DNA of 64,000 nucleotides. Origin: Neorhizobium sp. SOG26 (GTDB lineage: Bacteria; Pseudomonadota; Alphaproteobacteria; Rhizobiales; Rhizobiaceae). The notes beneath the pieces were generated by a model. It ran no database searches and had not been told where the DNA came from. It saw nothing but the letters and a program-made list of their open reading frames with translations. How positions within the stretch are numbered: the stretch's first letter is position 1; each line of letters starts with the position of its first letter. This document shows positions 38,034-46,695 of the stretch, piece after piece. The position numbers were made by a program, and so were the translations under genes. The stretch is taken from NCBI RefSeq assembly GCF_003491345.1, contig NZ_CP025513.1, positions 186,001 through 250,000 on the forward strand. Reading direction: 5' to 3'.

Positions 38034-38420
38034 TATATCGTCCCGGTCGGATCGGGTTCTCCATCGAAGACGAGATAAATGGCGGCGATCTTGCCATCTT
38101 TCGCAACTATGAAATCCGTGACGGCGTAGACAGAAGGCTGACCCGGCTCTACCGCTATCCACCTCACCCACCCTGCCCGATCATGCAGCACCTCAGGCTC
38201 AGTGATCGGTGTTATATCTGAATGTTGGATTCATTGCTCGGATAACGCCTGCCACCCGGACGATCTCATCCCTCCCGCTGTGGACGCCGCGGGGTTCGAC
38301 GAAGACAGCATCGCCGTGCAAGATCTCCTCGGCAACTTTTTGACAGCGGGCATCGTCGCCCTCGCCGAAGATCTCCTGAAGGTTCCGTTCAAGCAGGACC
38401 GCGATGTCTGTCATGGCCAT
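38034..38420 (-). pseudogene. SnoaL-like (NTF2-fold) gene broken by one frameshift
   Basis: The N-terminal part (from ATG 38420: TDIAVLLERNLQEIFGEGDD ... GRDEIVRVAGVIRAMNPTFRY) runs into a stop at 38199. Skipping one base near 38212-38213 restores a continuous SnoaL-like protein (TPITEPEVLHDRAGWVRWIA ... DGKIAAIYLVFDGEPDPTGTI) ending at TAG 38034. Both halves are otherwise intact, so the lesion is recent or a sequencing error. Read whole, it would be a polyketide-cyclase-like protein of about 128 residues. It stands just downstream of ridA on the same strand, nine bases away. Confidence 0.75.
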
Positions 38421-38429
38421 TCTCCGGAT

Positions 38430-38810
38430 CTAGGCCTCGGCGATCATCGCAATCGAAATCTTTAGCCCAGGAACTTTCACTGGGAGCTTTGCCCCTTGGC
38501 GCGCTGGAGGGTTAGACGGAAACCACCTGAGCCATTCGTCATTCATGCCCGCGAAATCTTCTTCGTCGGCGAGGATGACCGTTGCGCTCACTGCCTTGTC
38601 CAGGCTGGTGCCCGCGACCTCGAGGATTGCAGCAATGTTGCGGAGCGACTGGGCGGTCTGTTCCTGGACGGTCGATCCAACAAGCTTGCCCGTATCTGGC
38701 GAGTAAGGAGCCGTGCCAGACACAAATACGAGACCCCCCGCCTTCACCGCATGGCTGAAGTAGGAAGACGCCCTGGGCAGCGCCTTAGACGATACGATTG
38801 TCGGCGACAT
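38430..38810 (-). CDS. RidA-family enamine/imine deaminase
   Basis: A 126-residue RidA/YjgF protein. The family core (FSHAVKAGGLVFVSGTAPYS, then QTAQSLRNIAAILEVAGTSL) and the substrate-carboxylate arginine in NPPARQGAKLPV are present. Such trimers hydrolyse reactive enamines/imines made by PLP enzymes or amine oxidases. GGGAGG precedes ATG 38810. Its place beside two aldehyde dehydrogenases and a transporter suggests that an imine is made in a local amine-degrading pathway. Confidence 0.85.
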   Translation of the reverse strand: MSPTIVSSKALPRASSYFSHAVKAGGLVFVSGTAPYSPDTGKLVGSTVQEQTAQSLRNIAAILEVAGTSLDKAVSATVILADEEDFAGMNDEWLRWFPSNPPARQGAKLPVKVPGLKISIAMIAEA

Positions 38811-38900
38811 GTCTTCCTCCCGATGCGAAAGGAGCGCGGCAAGACCACCGTGGTCAATGCCATCTTGATTGTCTGCCTCGGACCGTACCTCGTCAAGTTC

Positions 38901-39851
38901 TCACGGCCATGCGTAAGGCGCCCCGGCCGGCGCCGACCCTGCCTTGGCCAGCCGCCGCTGTTCCTCGCGATAGCGACCGGGCGAGCGCCCCTGCAGTGCC
39001 TTGAAGACGCGGTTGAACTGCGAGGCGCCGGCAAAGCCCAGCACGTCGGCGATCTGGCCGAGCGCCAGTGGCGAGTTTTCAAGATAGATCCGCGCCTCGA
39101 GCATCAGCCTCTCCCGGATCAGCCGGGCTGGCGGGCGCCCATGGGCGCGGATGCAGATGTCGTTCAAACGATCCCGGGAAATACCGAGTTCGGCGGCGTA
39201 GCGCGCCACTGTCCAGCGATCCCTGAAGTGACCTTCCACCAATACCCTGAACCGTTCGGCCAACGCAGTGATGCTTCCGGCTTCGGAGCCGGCGCCGTTG
39301 CTTGTCGGCTGACCGCGATGGAGATGCACCAGCAGGACATGCAGCAGCGACTCCACCACCGCCGAGGACATGGGGCCCGGCGTGAGCGTTTCTCTCAATA
39401 CGCCATTGAAACACGCCGCCACCGCATCGCCGGCAGCATTATCGCCTCCGAGACGAATGAAGGCGGGCCGTTCCACCAGGAATCGTAACTGCGTTGCTTC
39501 CGCATGCCGTTGCAGCACCCGATTCAACGTGGCGATACCCAACAGCAGATGCGTGCCCTGCGCGCCGGCAGCAAGCTCAAGCCGCATGCCTTCCCGCCAT
39601 GGAAACCAGCCCATCACCGGGCCGCTCATCGGCAGCACGGCATCGTTTGACGAAAGCAGCACTGCCTCGCCTTTTTCCAGGATCATCGCGCGCACATTTC
39701 CGGCTTCACCGAGGCCAGCCCGCCCCAGCACGCGGGTCTGCAGCGCAGCGCGAAACCGCTCCGCCCGAACCGGAACCTCCGGTCGCGTCGTGGAAGTCGC
39801 AATAGCCCGGCGTGGTTCCGGCACTCCAATCCCCTCAGATCGAAAATACAT
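38901..39851 (-). CDS. AraC-family transcriptional regulator
   Basis: A 316-residue regulator with an N-terminal sensory domain resembling AraC_binding_2 and a C-terminal double helix-turn-helix (WTVARYAAELGISRDRLNDI and LALGQIADVLGFAGASQFNRVF). ATG 39851 is chosen; a GTG two codons upstream is possible and neither has a strong ribosome site. It is divergent from the aldehyde dehydrogenase/ABC/flotillin operon and is its probable activator, as AraC proteins of this group often respond to aromatic or amine substrates. Confidence 0.82.
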   Translation of the reverse strand: MYFRSEGIGVPEPRRAIATSTTRPEVPVRAERFRAALQTRVLGRAGLGEAGNVRAMILEKGEAVLLSSNDAVLPMSGPVMGWFPWREGMRLELAAGAQGTHLLLGIATLNRVLQRHAEATQLRFLVERPAFIRLGGDNAAGDAVAACFNGVLRETLTPGPMSSAVVESLLHVLLVHLHRGQPTSNGAGSEAGSITALAERFRVLVEGHFRDRWTVARYAAELGISRDRLNDICIRAHGRPPARLIRERLMLEARIYLENSPLALGQIADVLGFAGASQFNRVFKALQGRSPGRYREEQRRLAKAGSAPAGAPYAWP

Positions 39852-39969
39852 TCCCACAAATCGTCATTTACTCTGTCACCATGTCAACCAGAATATCGCT
39901 CGTGGCCAGTGATGAACTTCACGATCTCGCGGGCCTTGGGGGGATACGAACAACCGTTTGGGAGGACGA

Positions 39970-41424
39970 ATGTTCGTGGCAAGGGGTATTGTCGGGGGCG
40001 CTGCAGTCTCCGCACTGGAGGAGCGTGTTTATGAACGCCGCGACTTGGTCACGGGCGCTGTTCTAACGCTCGCCGCTGCCTTCGGCGTATCCGAGGCCGA
40101 AACCGCCGCCGACGCGGCCGCTGGAGCCTTTCCCCTTTGGTCGGCCCTTACACCATGCGAACGCGCCGCCTTGCTGCTTCGTGGCGCAGACTTGCTTCAG
40201 GAACGCGTCGAAACTCTCTGCGCTATCGGCGCCCGGGAGGTCGGCGCCGCTCCCGACTGGATCCGCTTCAATGTGGAGATCGCCCAGGCTACGCTCAGGC
40301 AGGCGGCAAGCCTTGCCGATGCCATAGGCGAGGAGAACGCGCATGGCGCGCCACCCGGCGTCCGGTATCGCCTGATCCGCCGCCCCGCTGGTGTCGTGCT
40401 TGGCCTCGCACCGTGGAATGCGGCCGTGGCTCTTGCGGTGCGGGCAGTCGCCGCTCCTCTGGCGCTGGGAAATACCGTTGTGCTCAAGGGGTCCGAGCTC
40501 TGCCCAAAGATGCACGAAACGGTGGCGCAAACGCTCATCGATGCTGGCCTGCCGGACGGCGTCCTGAATTTTGTCAGCAATGCCCCGGAGGACGCCCATG
40601 ACGTGGTGGATGCGCTGATTGCCCATCCGGCGGTGCGGCGGGTCAATTTTACCGGCTCAACGCGTGTCGGCCGCCAGATCGCGGCATCGGCGGCACGCCA
40701 TCTGAAGCGCTGCCTGCTGGAGCTGTCCGGCAAGGCGTCCTCAGTGGTGCTGGCGGACGCAGATCTCGATGCAACAGCGAAGTCCGTAGCCCACGGCGCT
40801 TTCTTCAACCAGGGACAGGTCTGCATGTCGACAGACCGTATCGTGGTCGAGGAAGCAGTCGCTGATACCTTTGCCGCGAAACTGAGAGCCGAAGCGGAGC
40901 GGCTGCGTGGCGACATCCTCTCGGGGCAGGCACCCTTCGGTCATATCATCGGCCCTGACTCCGTCGCCCGGCTGCGCGGCCTGGTCGACGACGCCTTGGC
41001 CAAGGGTGCGGTTCTTGTGACCGGGGGAGAGAACGCTGGCACGCTGATGCAGCCGACGATCATCGACCACGTCGCCTACGGGATGCGGATCTACGAGGAG
41101 GAAATCTTCGGCCCAGTCGTAGGTATCGTCCGTGTCGCGGATGCCGACGAGGCGGTCACCGTGGCCAACGATACGGAATATGGGCTGGCGGCAGCCGTAT
41201 TCGGGCGCGATCTCGTTCGCGCCCGCGCCGTTGCCAGACGCATCGAGGCAGGTGCTGTGCACATCAACGGCACGACGGTCTGCGACGACCCGGCCATGCC
41301 CTATGGCGGCATGAAGGCCAGTGGATACGGCCGGTTCGGTGGCCGCGCCGTGATCGAAGAATTTACGGAAATACAATGGATGACGGAACGGGAGGAACCG
41401 GCCGTCGACTGCCAGCACGTCTGA
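39970..41424 (+). CDS. Aldehyde dehydrogenase (vanillin/benzaldehyde-type)
   Basis: A 484-residue NAD(P)-dependent aldehyde dehydrogenase. Nucleotide-binding loop NFTGSTRVGRQIA, catalytic Glu in LELSGKASSV (the usual LELGGK has a Gly to Ser change), catalytic Cys in FFNQGQVCMSTDRI. The overall pattern is closest to vanillin or salicylaldehyde dehydrogenases. The start is ATG 39970 behind GGGAGGA. It heads the operon, 30 bases before the binding-protein gene. Confidence 0.85.
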   Translation: MFVARGIVGGAAVSALEERVYERRDLVTGAVLTLAAAFGVSEAETAADAAAGAFPLWSALTPCERAALLLRGADLLQERVETLCAIGAREVGAAPDWIRFNVEIAQATLRQAASLADAIGEENAHGAPPGVRYRLIRRPAGVVLGLAPWNAAVALAVRAVAAPLALGNTVVLKGSELCPKMHETVAQTLIDAGLPDGVLNFVSNAPEDAHDVVDALIAHPAVRRVNFTGSTRVGRQIAASAARHLKRCLLELSGKASSVVLADADLDATAKSVAHGAFFNQGQVCMSTDRIVVEEAVADTFAAKLRAEAERLRGDILSGQAPFGHIIGPDSVARLRGLVDDALAKGAVLVTGGENAGTLMQPTIIDHVAYGMRIYEEEIFGPVVGIVRVADADEAVTVANDTEYGLAAAVFGRDLVRARAVARRIEAGAVHINGTTVCDDPAMPYGGMKASGYGRFGGRAVIEEFTEIQWMTEREEPAVDCQHV

Positions 41425-41454
41425 AAATGTTCAATAATGGGAGGGAGTAAGGAC

Positions 41455-42657
41455 ATGAAACGCAGGACATTCACGCGACTTGCTGCACTGGTGCTCGCGG
41501 CGAGCGTTGCCGGGGCTCCGGCTCTGGCGCAGGAGGTGCTCAAGATCGGCGCCGTCGCGCCGAAAACCGGTCCTCTGGCCGGCGGCGCTGCCGTAAGCTA
41601 CTGGCCGAACGTCAAGCTGTGGATCAACGACGTCAACGCCCGCGGCGGGCTGAAGGTTGGCGCGACCACCTACAAGCTCGAAGCAATCGAGTATGACGAC
41701 CAGACCAATCCCGGCGAGACGATCAAGGCCGTCCAGCGCCTTGTCGACCAGGACAAGGTGAAGGTCGTTCTGCCCCCCTATTCCACCGGCCTTAACCTCG
41801 CGGCGGCACCGATATACGCACGCTACGGCCTGCCGATGATCACCTCGACTGCCACCACCGACAAGGCGAATGAGCTTTCCAAGCAGTTCCCCAACGTCTT
41901 CATCACGCTCGGCGGCGCCAAGCCAACCGTGGCAAGCGTGGTGGAAACCATGGTGAAGCTGAAGGAACGCGGCGACATCGGCAACAAGCTCGCCATGGTC
42001 AACGTCGCCGACGCGTTCGGCATCGAGCTTATGGGCGAAGCCAAGCCAGCCTTCAAGGAAGCTGGCTTCGAACTGGTCTACGAGACCTCATATCCGCTTG
42101 GCACGCAGGACCTTTCGCCGGTCATGAAGGCTGCCAAGGCGGCGACACCGGATGCGTTCATCGCCTGGTCCTATCCGCCGGACACATTTGCGCTCACCGA
42201 ACAGGCGATCGTCGAAGATCTCAAGGTCGGCGCGTTCTTCACCGCAGTGGCCACGGCGTTTCCGGCCTATGCCGGCCGCTTTGGTGCCGGCGCCGAGGGT
42301 GTGCTTGGCATCGGCGGCGTTCATGCCGATGGCGATGCGTTCAAGGAATACGCCGCGCGTCATGAGCAGGTGACGGGAGCCAAGCCCGACTACTGGGCAA
42401 GCGCCATGGTCTATTCCTCATTCCAGATCCTTGAGAAGTCGATCGAAGCCGTCGGATCTTTCGACAATGCCGCGATCATCAAGCACGTCAAGGAGAACAG
42501 CTTCGATACCGTTATAGGGCCGATCAAGTTTGATGAGAACAACAACAACGCTGCGTTCTGGACCGTCGGCCAGTGGCAGGATGGCGTGTTCAAGGGTGTT
42601 GCCTCCACCGGGCGCGATGGCGCGGTGGAAGTGAAGAAGAAGGGCGCCTGGCAGTAA
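41455..42657 (+). CDS. HAAT-family ABC transporter substrate-binding protein
   Basis: A 400-residue periplasmic protein. A Sec-type signal (RRTFTRLAALVLAASVAGAP, cleavage after ALAQ) is followed by the type-I fold opening LKIGAVAPKTGPLAGGAAVS. Insertions relative to LivJ are few. TAAGGA precedes ATG 41455. It provides specificity for the second HAAT transporter. Given the flanking aldehyde dehydrogenases, an aromatic acid, amine or amide ligand is plausible but unproven. Confidence 0.88.
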   Translation: MKRRTFTRLAALVLAASVAGAPALAQEVLKIGAVAPKTGPLAGGAAVSYWPNVKLWINDVNARGGLKVGATTYKLEAIEYDDQTNPGETIKAVQRLVDQDKVKVVLPPYSTGLNLAAAPIYARYGLPMITSTATTDKANELSKQFPNVFITLGGAKPTVASVVETMVKLKERGDIGNKLAMVNVADAFGIELMGEAKPAFKEAGFELVYETSYPLGTQDLSPVMKAAKAATPDAFIAWSYPPDTFALTEQAIVEDLKVGAFFTAVATAFPAYAGRFGAGAEGVLGIGGVHADGDAFKEYAARHEQVTGAKPDYWASAMVYSSFQILEKSIEAVGSFDNAAIIKHVKENSFDTVIGPIKFDENNNNAAFWTVGQWQDGVFKGVASTGRDGAVEVKKKGAWQ

Positions 42658-42707
42658 GCCAGAGCGTAAAATTCCTCTGGGTTCCACGTTGGATGCGTGA
42701 AACGTAG

Positions 42708-42822
42708 CCTCCTCATCCGCCTGCCGGCACTTTCTTCCCAGTGGGGAGAAATGACCATGCTGTAACTTCCGACCACCCTCTCCCTTCGGGAGAGAGGGCG
42801 AAGCGGAAGCCGGATGAGGGGG
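42708..42822. repeat. RIME-like palindromic intergenic element
   Basis: About 115 bp bounded by CCTCATCCG and CCGGATGAGG and containing two internal hairpins: TTCTTCCC-agt-GGGGAGAA and CTCTCCC-ttc-GGGAGAG. This organisation matches the large palindromic intergenic repeats of Rhizobium and relatives. It sits inside the operon, between binding-protein and permease genes, where it may fold in the mRNA and tune expression. Confidence 0.65.
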
Positions 42823-42880
42823 CTGCACCACCGTCTGACAGCACCGAAAACCCGAGGATCTGAGACTGCCGGGGAAAAGA

Positions 42881-43747
42881 ATGGATGTCTTGATAACAGG
42901 GCTGCTGCTGGGTGGAACCTACGCGTTGATCGCGATGGGGCTCAACCTGCAATATGGCATGGCCCGCATCATGAACCTCGCCAATGGCGAAATGCTCGTC
43001 ACCGGTGGGTTCGTCGCCTTCTGGTTCTGGACCGGCAGCCAGATCAGCCCATTGCTGACGGTGTTTCTCGTGGCACCGGCGGCGTTCGCGCTCAACTGGC
43101 TGATCTACGTGATCTTCCTGGGTCCCCTCGTGAAACGAGCCAGATCCCGCGGCCAGCTGGAAGTCGACGCGATCCTGACCACGTTCGGCCTTTCGTTTGT
43201 CGCGGTCGGACTGATGCTCGCGTTTTTCGGTGGCGACTATTTCAGTTATTCTTATCTTTCGACGCCCATCCATATTTTCGGCGATACCTACGGCGCCAAC
43301 CGTGTCGCGGCCTTCCTCTCGGCGGTCTTGATCTGCGGAGCGCTGTGGCTGTGGCTCGCCCGAAGCCGCGCCGGCATGACGATCCGCGCCATTTCTGTCG
43401 CACCGGACAGCGCGCGCCTCGTCGGCATCGACGTGCGGCGCACGGCAGCCCTCGCCTTTGCACTCGGTGGGGCGGTCACCGCCACCGGTGGGGCGCTGAT
43501 CTCCACCTTTCTCACACTTGATGCCTCGACCGGCGTGATCTTCACCTTGAAGGCGCTCGTGATCGTCATCATGGGCGGCGTCGGTGATGTCCGCGGCACC
43601 ATCGTCGCGGCACTATTGCTCGGCCTGCTCGAAACCTTCGTCGCCCGGATGATCGATCCCGGCCTGACACTGGCCGCCGCCTACCTGCTGTTCGTCGTCA
43701 TCCTGCTGTTTCGCCCGCAGGGCCTGTTCGGGAGGCCTACGACATGA
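42881..43747 (+). CDS. HAAT ABC transporter permease (LivH type)
   Basis: A 288-residue membrane protein. LivH signature LLLGGTYALIAMGLNLQYGM at the N-terminus, about eight hydrophobic segments, and the coupling loop IRAISVAPDSARLVGIDVRR. The length is usual for the family. It overlaps the LivM-type gene by four bases. Confidence 0.9.
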   Translation: MDVLITGLLLGGTYALIAMGLNLQYGMARIMNLANGEMLVTGGFVAFWFWTGSQISPLLTVFLVAPAAFALNWLIYVIFLGPLVKRARSRGQLEVDAILTTFGLSFVAVGLMLAFFGGDYFSYSYLSTPIHIFGDTYGANRVAAFLSAVLICGALWLWLARSRAGMTIRAISVAPDSARLVGIDVRRTAALAFALGGAVTATGGALISTFLTLDASTGVIFTLKALVIVIMGGVGDVRGTIVAALLLGLLETFVARMIDPGLTLAAAYLLFVVILLFRPQGLFGRPTT

Positions 43748-44685
43748 CGGCCTTGTCACCCCGCGACTGGGGCAATCTCGCTCTCTGCGCCATCGCCCTT
43801 ATCATCGCCGCCTGCCTGCCGTTGAGCTCGGGCGCGTACAATCTGACGATCGGCGTAACGATCGCCATGTACACGGTGCTTGCCACCAGCTGGGCGCTGT
43901 TTTCCGGTCCGACGCATTATATCTCGCTGGCGACAGCCGCCTTTTTCGGTGTCGGCGCCTACGTCACCGGCATCGGAATCCAGCACCTGCCCTACTGGAC
44001 CCTGTTGCCGATCGCCGGTGTCATCGGCGCGGTCATGGCAGCGCTCGTCGGTCTCGCGACGCTCCGGCTTTCCGGCGTCTACTTCGTCATTTTCACACTG
44101 GGACTCGCGGAATTTGTTCGGCAAGCCATCACCTGGATCCAGAACATTTCCGGCACCAAGGGCATCTATGTTCTGACACAGATAACCGAGGCGCACATCT
44201 ACTGGCAGTTGCTCGGCCTTGCGGCGCTCGTATGGCTGCTGGGTTGGTTGATCGGCCGCTCGCGCCTGGGCTTTGCGCTGCGCATCATCGGTGACGATGA
44301 ACAGGTGGCGCGCGATTCTGGCATCAACACCGCACGGGCAAAGATCCTGCTGTTCATGGTGCCGGGCGCGGTGGCGGCAATCACCGGCGCTATCCTTGCG
44401 CCGCGTTACGTCTATCTGGAGCCGGCACTTGCATTCACCCCGATGTTGTCCTTCCAGGTGGTGATCATGGCGCTGCTCGGTGGCACCGGTCGGCTGTGGG
44501 GGCCGCTGGTGGGCGTCATCCCCTTCACCTTCCTGTGGGAGGGAATTTCAGCCTCCTTCCCCAACCAGACGACGCTGCTGCTCGGAGTCTGCTTCCTCGT
44601 CATTGTCTACCTGCTGCCAAAGGGTTTTGTCGGCCTGATCGACGCCGCCAGGCGACGGATGCGGAACTCGGAGGGCTTCGCATGA
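43744..44685 (+). CDS. HAAT ABC transporter permease (LivM type)
   Basis: A 313-residue membrane protein with about ten hydrophobic segments. The region around SLATAAFFGVGAYVTGIGIQ corresponds to the Liv[12 protein letters not shown] motif, but the conserved GxxSxGHA is altered to GPTHYISLATA. The coupling loop is IIGDDEQVARDSGINTARAK. It overlaps both neighbours by four bases. Confidence 0.9.
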   Translation: MTALSPRDWGNLALCAIALIIAACLPLSSGAYNLTIGVTIAMYTVLATSWALFSGPTHYISLATAAFFGVGAYVTGIGIQHLPYWTLLPIAGVIGAVMAALVGLATLRLSGVYFVIFTLGLAEFVRQAITWIQNISGTKGIYVLTQITEAHIYWQLLGLAALVWLLGWLIGRSRLGFALRIIGDDEQVARDSGINTARAKILLFMVPGAVAAITGAILAPRYVYLEPALAFTPMLSFQVVIMALLGGTGRLWGPLVGVIPFTFLWEGISASFPNQTTLLLGVCFLVIVYLLPKGFVGLIDAARRRMRNSEGFA

Positions 44686-45410
44686 CGGCGTTGCTTTCGC
44701 TGCGTGGTGTGACGAAGCGTTTCGGCGGCCTCGTCGCCGTCAACCGCATGGATTTCGACGTCACCGAACATCAGATCCTCGGCCTGATCGGCCCGAACGG
44801 CTCCGGCAAATCAACAACACTGAACCTGATTTCCGGCGCCTTTCCGCTATCGGCCGGTTCGATCAGCCTGCGTGGACAGCCGATCACCCATCTTCAGGCG
44901 CAGGATATCGCCCGTCGCGGCATTGCCCGCACCTTCCAGCTGGTGCGGTTGTTGCCATCCATGACGGTCATGGAAAACGTCAAGGCTGGCGCTGTCTTCG
45001 GCCACCGCCGCCACTGGGGTCACGAGGCCGAAGCCGTGGCAGAGGCAATGCTGGAAAAGGTCGGCATGGGTGGTCGTGGCCACATGACGGTGGGCCAGCT
45101 TACCTACATCGATACCAAGCGTGTCGAGCTTGCCCGCGTGCTGGCGGGAGAACCGCGCGTCGTGCTGCTCGACGAATGGCTGGCGGGCCTTAACCCGACC
45201 GAACTGGAAGAAGGCATTCACCTGATCCGCAGCCTGCGCGACGAAGGCCGCACCGTCATTCTGGTTGAGCACGTGATGGATGCGATCCGCTCGCTGTGTG
45301 ACCGTTGCGTGGTGATGGCAGCCGGCACCAAGATTGCAGAGGGTACGCCGACCGAGGTGCTGTCAGATCCAGCCGTTATCCGCGCTTATCTGGGGGACGA
45401 CGATGCTTGA
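44682..45410 (+). CDS. HAAT ABC transporter ATPase (LivG type) with divergent signature
   Basis: A 242-residue ATPase. Walker A GPNGSGKST at residues 37-45 is intact. The ABC signature is LTYIDTKRVELARVL (residues 140-154) rather than LSxGQ, and Walker B reads VVLLDEWLAGLNP instead of DEP. The switch histidine is in VEHVMDA. The changes suggest that one of the two ATP sites in the LivG/LivF pair is weakened. The start overlaps the permease by four bases, the end overlaps the next ATPase by eight. Confidence 0.88.
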   Translation: MTALLSLRGVTKRFGGLVAVNRMDFDVTEHQILGLIGPNGSGKSTTLNLISGAFPLSAGSISLRGQPITHLQAQDIARRGIARTFQLVRLLPSMTVMENVKAGAVFGHRRHWGHEAEAVAEAMLEKVGMGGRGHMTVGQLTYIDTKRVELARVLAGEPRVVLLDEWLAGLNPTELEEGIHLIRSLRDEGRTVILVEHVMDAIRSLCDRCVVMAAGTKIAEGTPTEVLSDPAVIRAYLGDDDA

Positions 45411-46683
45411 GGTACAAGGTCTTTCGGTGTCCTACGGCCAACATCGCGCGCTTGAAAACGCGTCACTGAAGATTGGCCGCGGCGAAATCGTCGTCATCCT
45501 GGGGGCCAACGGCGCTGGTAAATCCACCCTGCTCAAGGCCATATCCGGCATCTGTGAGGGGCGCGCCAGCGGCACCATCACCATGCAGGGCAAGGACATT
45601 CTTGGACTGACGCCGAATCGCATTGTCGATGAAGGTATCGCGCTGGTGCCGGAAGGACGCGGTGTCTTCGGCGATCTCACCGTGGCGGAAAACCTGCGGC
45701 TGGGTGCACATGCACCCCGCGCCCGCGACGAAGAAAGCGGCAACCTGGAACGTGTTCTCAGGCTGTTTCCGAAGCTCCACGAGCGTCGCCGGCAGGTGGT
45801 GCGGACCATGTCAGGCGGCGAACAGCAGATGGTCGCAATTGGCCGGGCGATGATGTCCAATCCGGTGCTGCTGACCCTCGATGAACCTTCGCTCGGCCTT
45901 TCTCCCCTGCTCTGCAAGGAGTTGTTCCAGGCGCTGAAGACTGTGCGGGATACCGGCATCGGCATATTGTTGGTGGAGCAGAACGCCAGGCAGAGCCTCG
46001 CTATTGCCGATCGCGGCTACCTCCTGGAAAACAGCCGTATCATCCACGAGGGCAAGGCTGAAGATCTACGCAAGGACCCGGCGGTGCAGGCGGCCTATCT
46101 CGGTGGCGGCGGTCGCACCGGCGCATCCAGCCACCGTTCGGCAGCGCAACCCGCGATATCCGCTCCGGTACCGGCGTCGAGCTACACGCCGCCGCGCATA
46201 ACGGGCTCTTCGCCTGACGATATCGCTGCTGCAGCGCTGGCCGGCTTGTCGGCTGCCGCTCCCGTTCGCCAGGAGGCAGCTCCTCCCTCGGCCTCCGTTA
46301 CGCTGGGCCCGCCAATCCCCGCAAGCCGGGAGACGGGATACCCCGAAGTCGCAAGAAACTTCAGGCAGGTGGATGAGGCGCCGATCAGACCAGCCCCGTC
46401 CTCGCCGCCCGCACCTGCTATGCGCGGCAAAGCCGACGCCTTGTTGAACGGCCTTTCGATCGGCGAGCTCGTTAGCGAGGCGAGCCAATCCAGCCGCGAG
46501 CGCTACGGCAACACCCTGCCCGCCGCTCCACCTCGTTCACTAGTTTTCACGGCACCTACCATGCCGAACATTCCTTCCACTGGTCCGGGCAACAGCCAGG
46601 ATCGCCTGCAATCCATCCTGAAAGAGATCGAGGAGGCGGCGATCCGCGCCCGGACAGCACCTCGCGATCCGCGCCGAAGCTGA
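45403..46683 (+). CDS. HAAT ABC transporter ATPase (LivF type) with a long C-terminal extension
   Basis: A 426-residue protein. Residues 1 to about 237 are a complete LivF ATPase: Walker A GANGAGKST, PEGRGVFGDLTVAENL, signature MSGGEQQMV, Walker B LTLDEPSLGLSP, ending QAAYLGGGG. About 190 residues follow that are not part of LivF: low-complexity Ala/Pro/Ser-rich sequence with a short helical end (QDRLQSILKEIEEAAIRAR). The frame stays open and GC-typical to 46683, 12 bases before the next gene with its ribosome site, so the extension looks translated. Its role is unknown. Confidence 0.88.
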   Translation: MLEVQGLSVSYGQHRALENASLKIGRGEIVVILGANGAGKSTLLKAISGICEGRASGTITMQGKDILGLTPNRIVDEGIALVPEGRGVFGDLTVAENLRLGAHAPRARDEESGNLERVLRLFPKLHERRRQVVRTMSGGEQQMVAIGRAMMSNPVLLTLDEPSLGLSPLLCKELFQALKTVRDTGIGILLVEQNARQSLAIADRGYLLENSRIIHEGKAEDLRKDPAVQAAYLGGGGRTGASSHRSAAQPAISAPVPASSYTPPRITGSSPDDIAAAALAGLSAAAPVRQEAAPPSASVTLGPPIPASRETGYPEVARNFRQVDEAPIRPAPSSPPAPAMRGKADALLNGLSIGELVSEASQSSRERYGNTLPAAPPRSLVFTAPTMPNIPSTGPGNSQDRLQSILKEIEEAAIRARTAPRDPRRS

Positions 46684-46695
46684 GGAGATTAGCCC

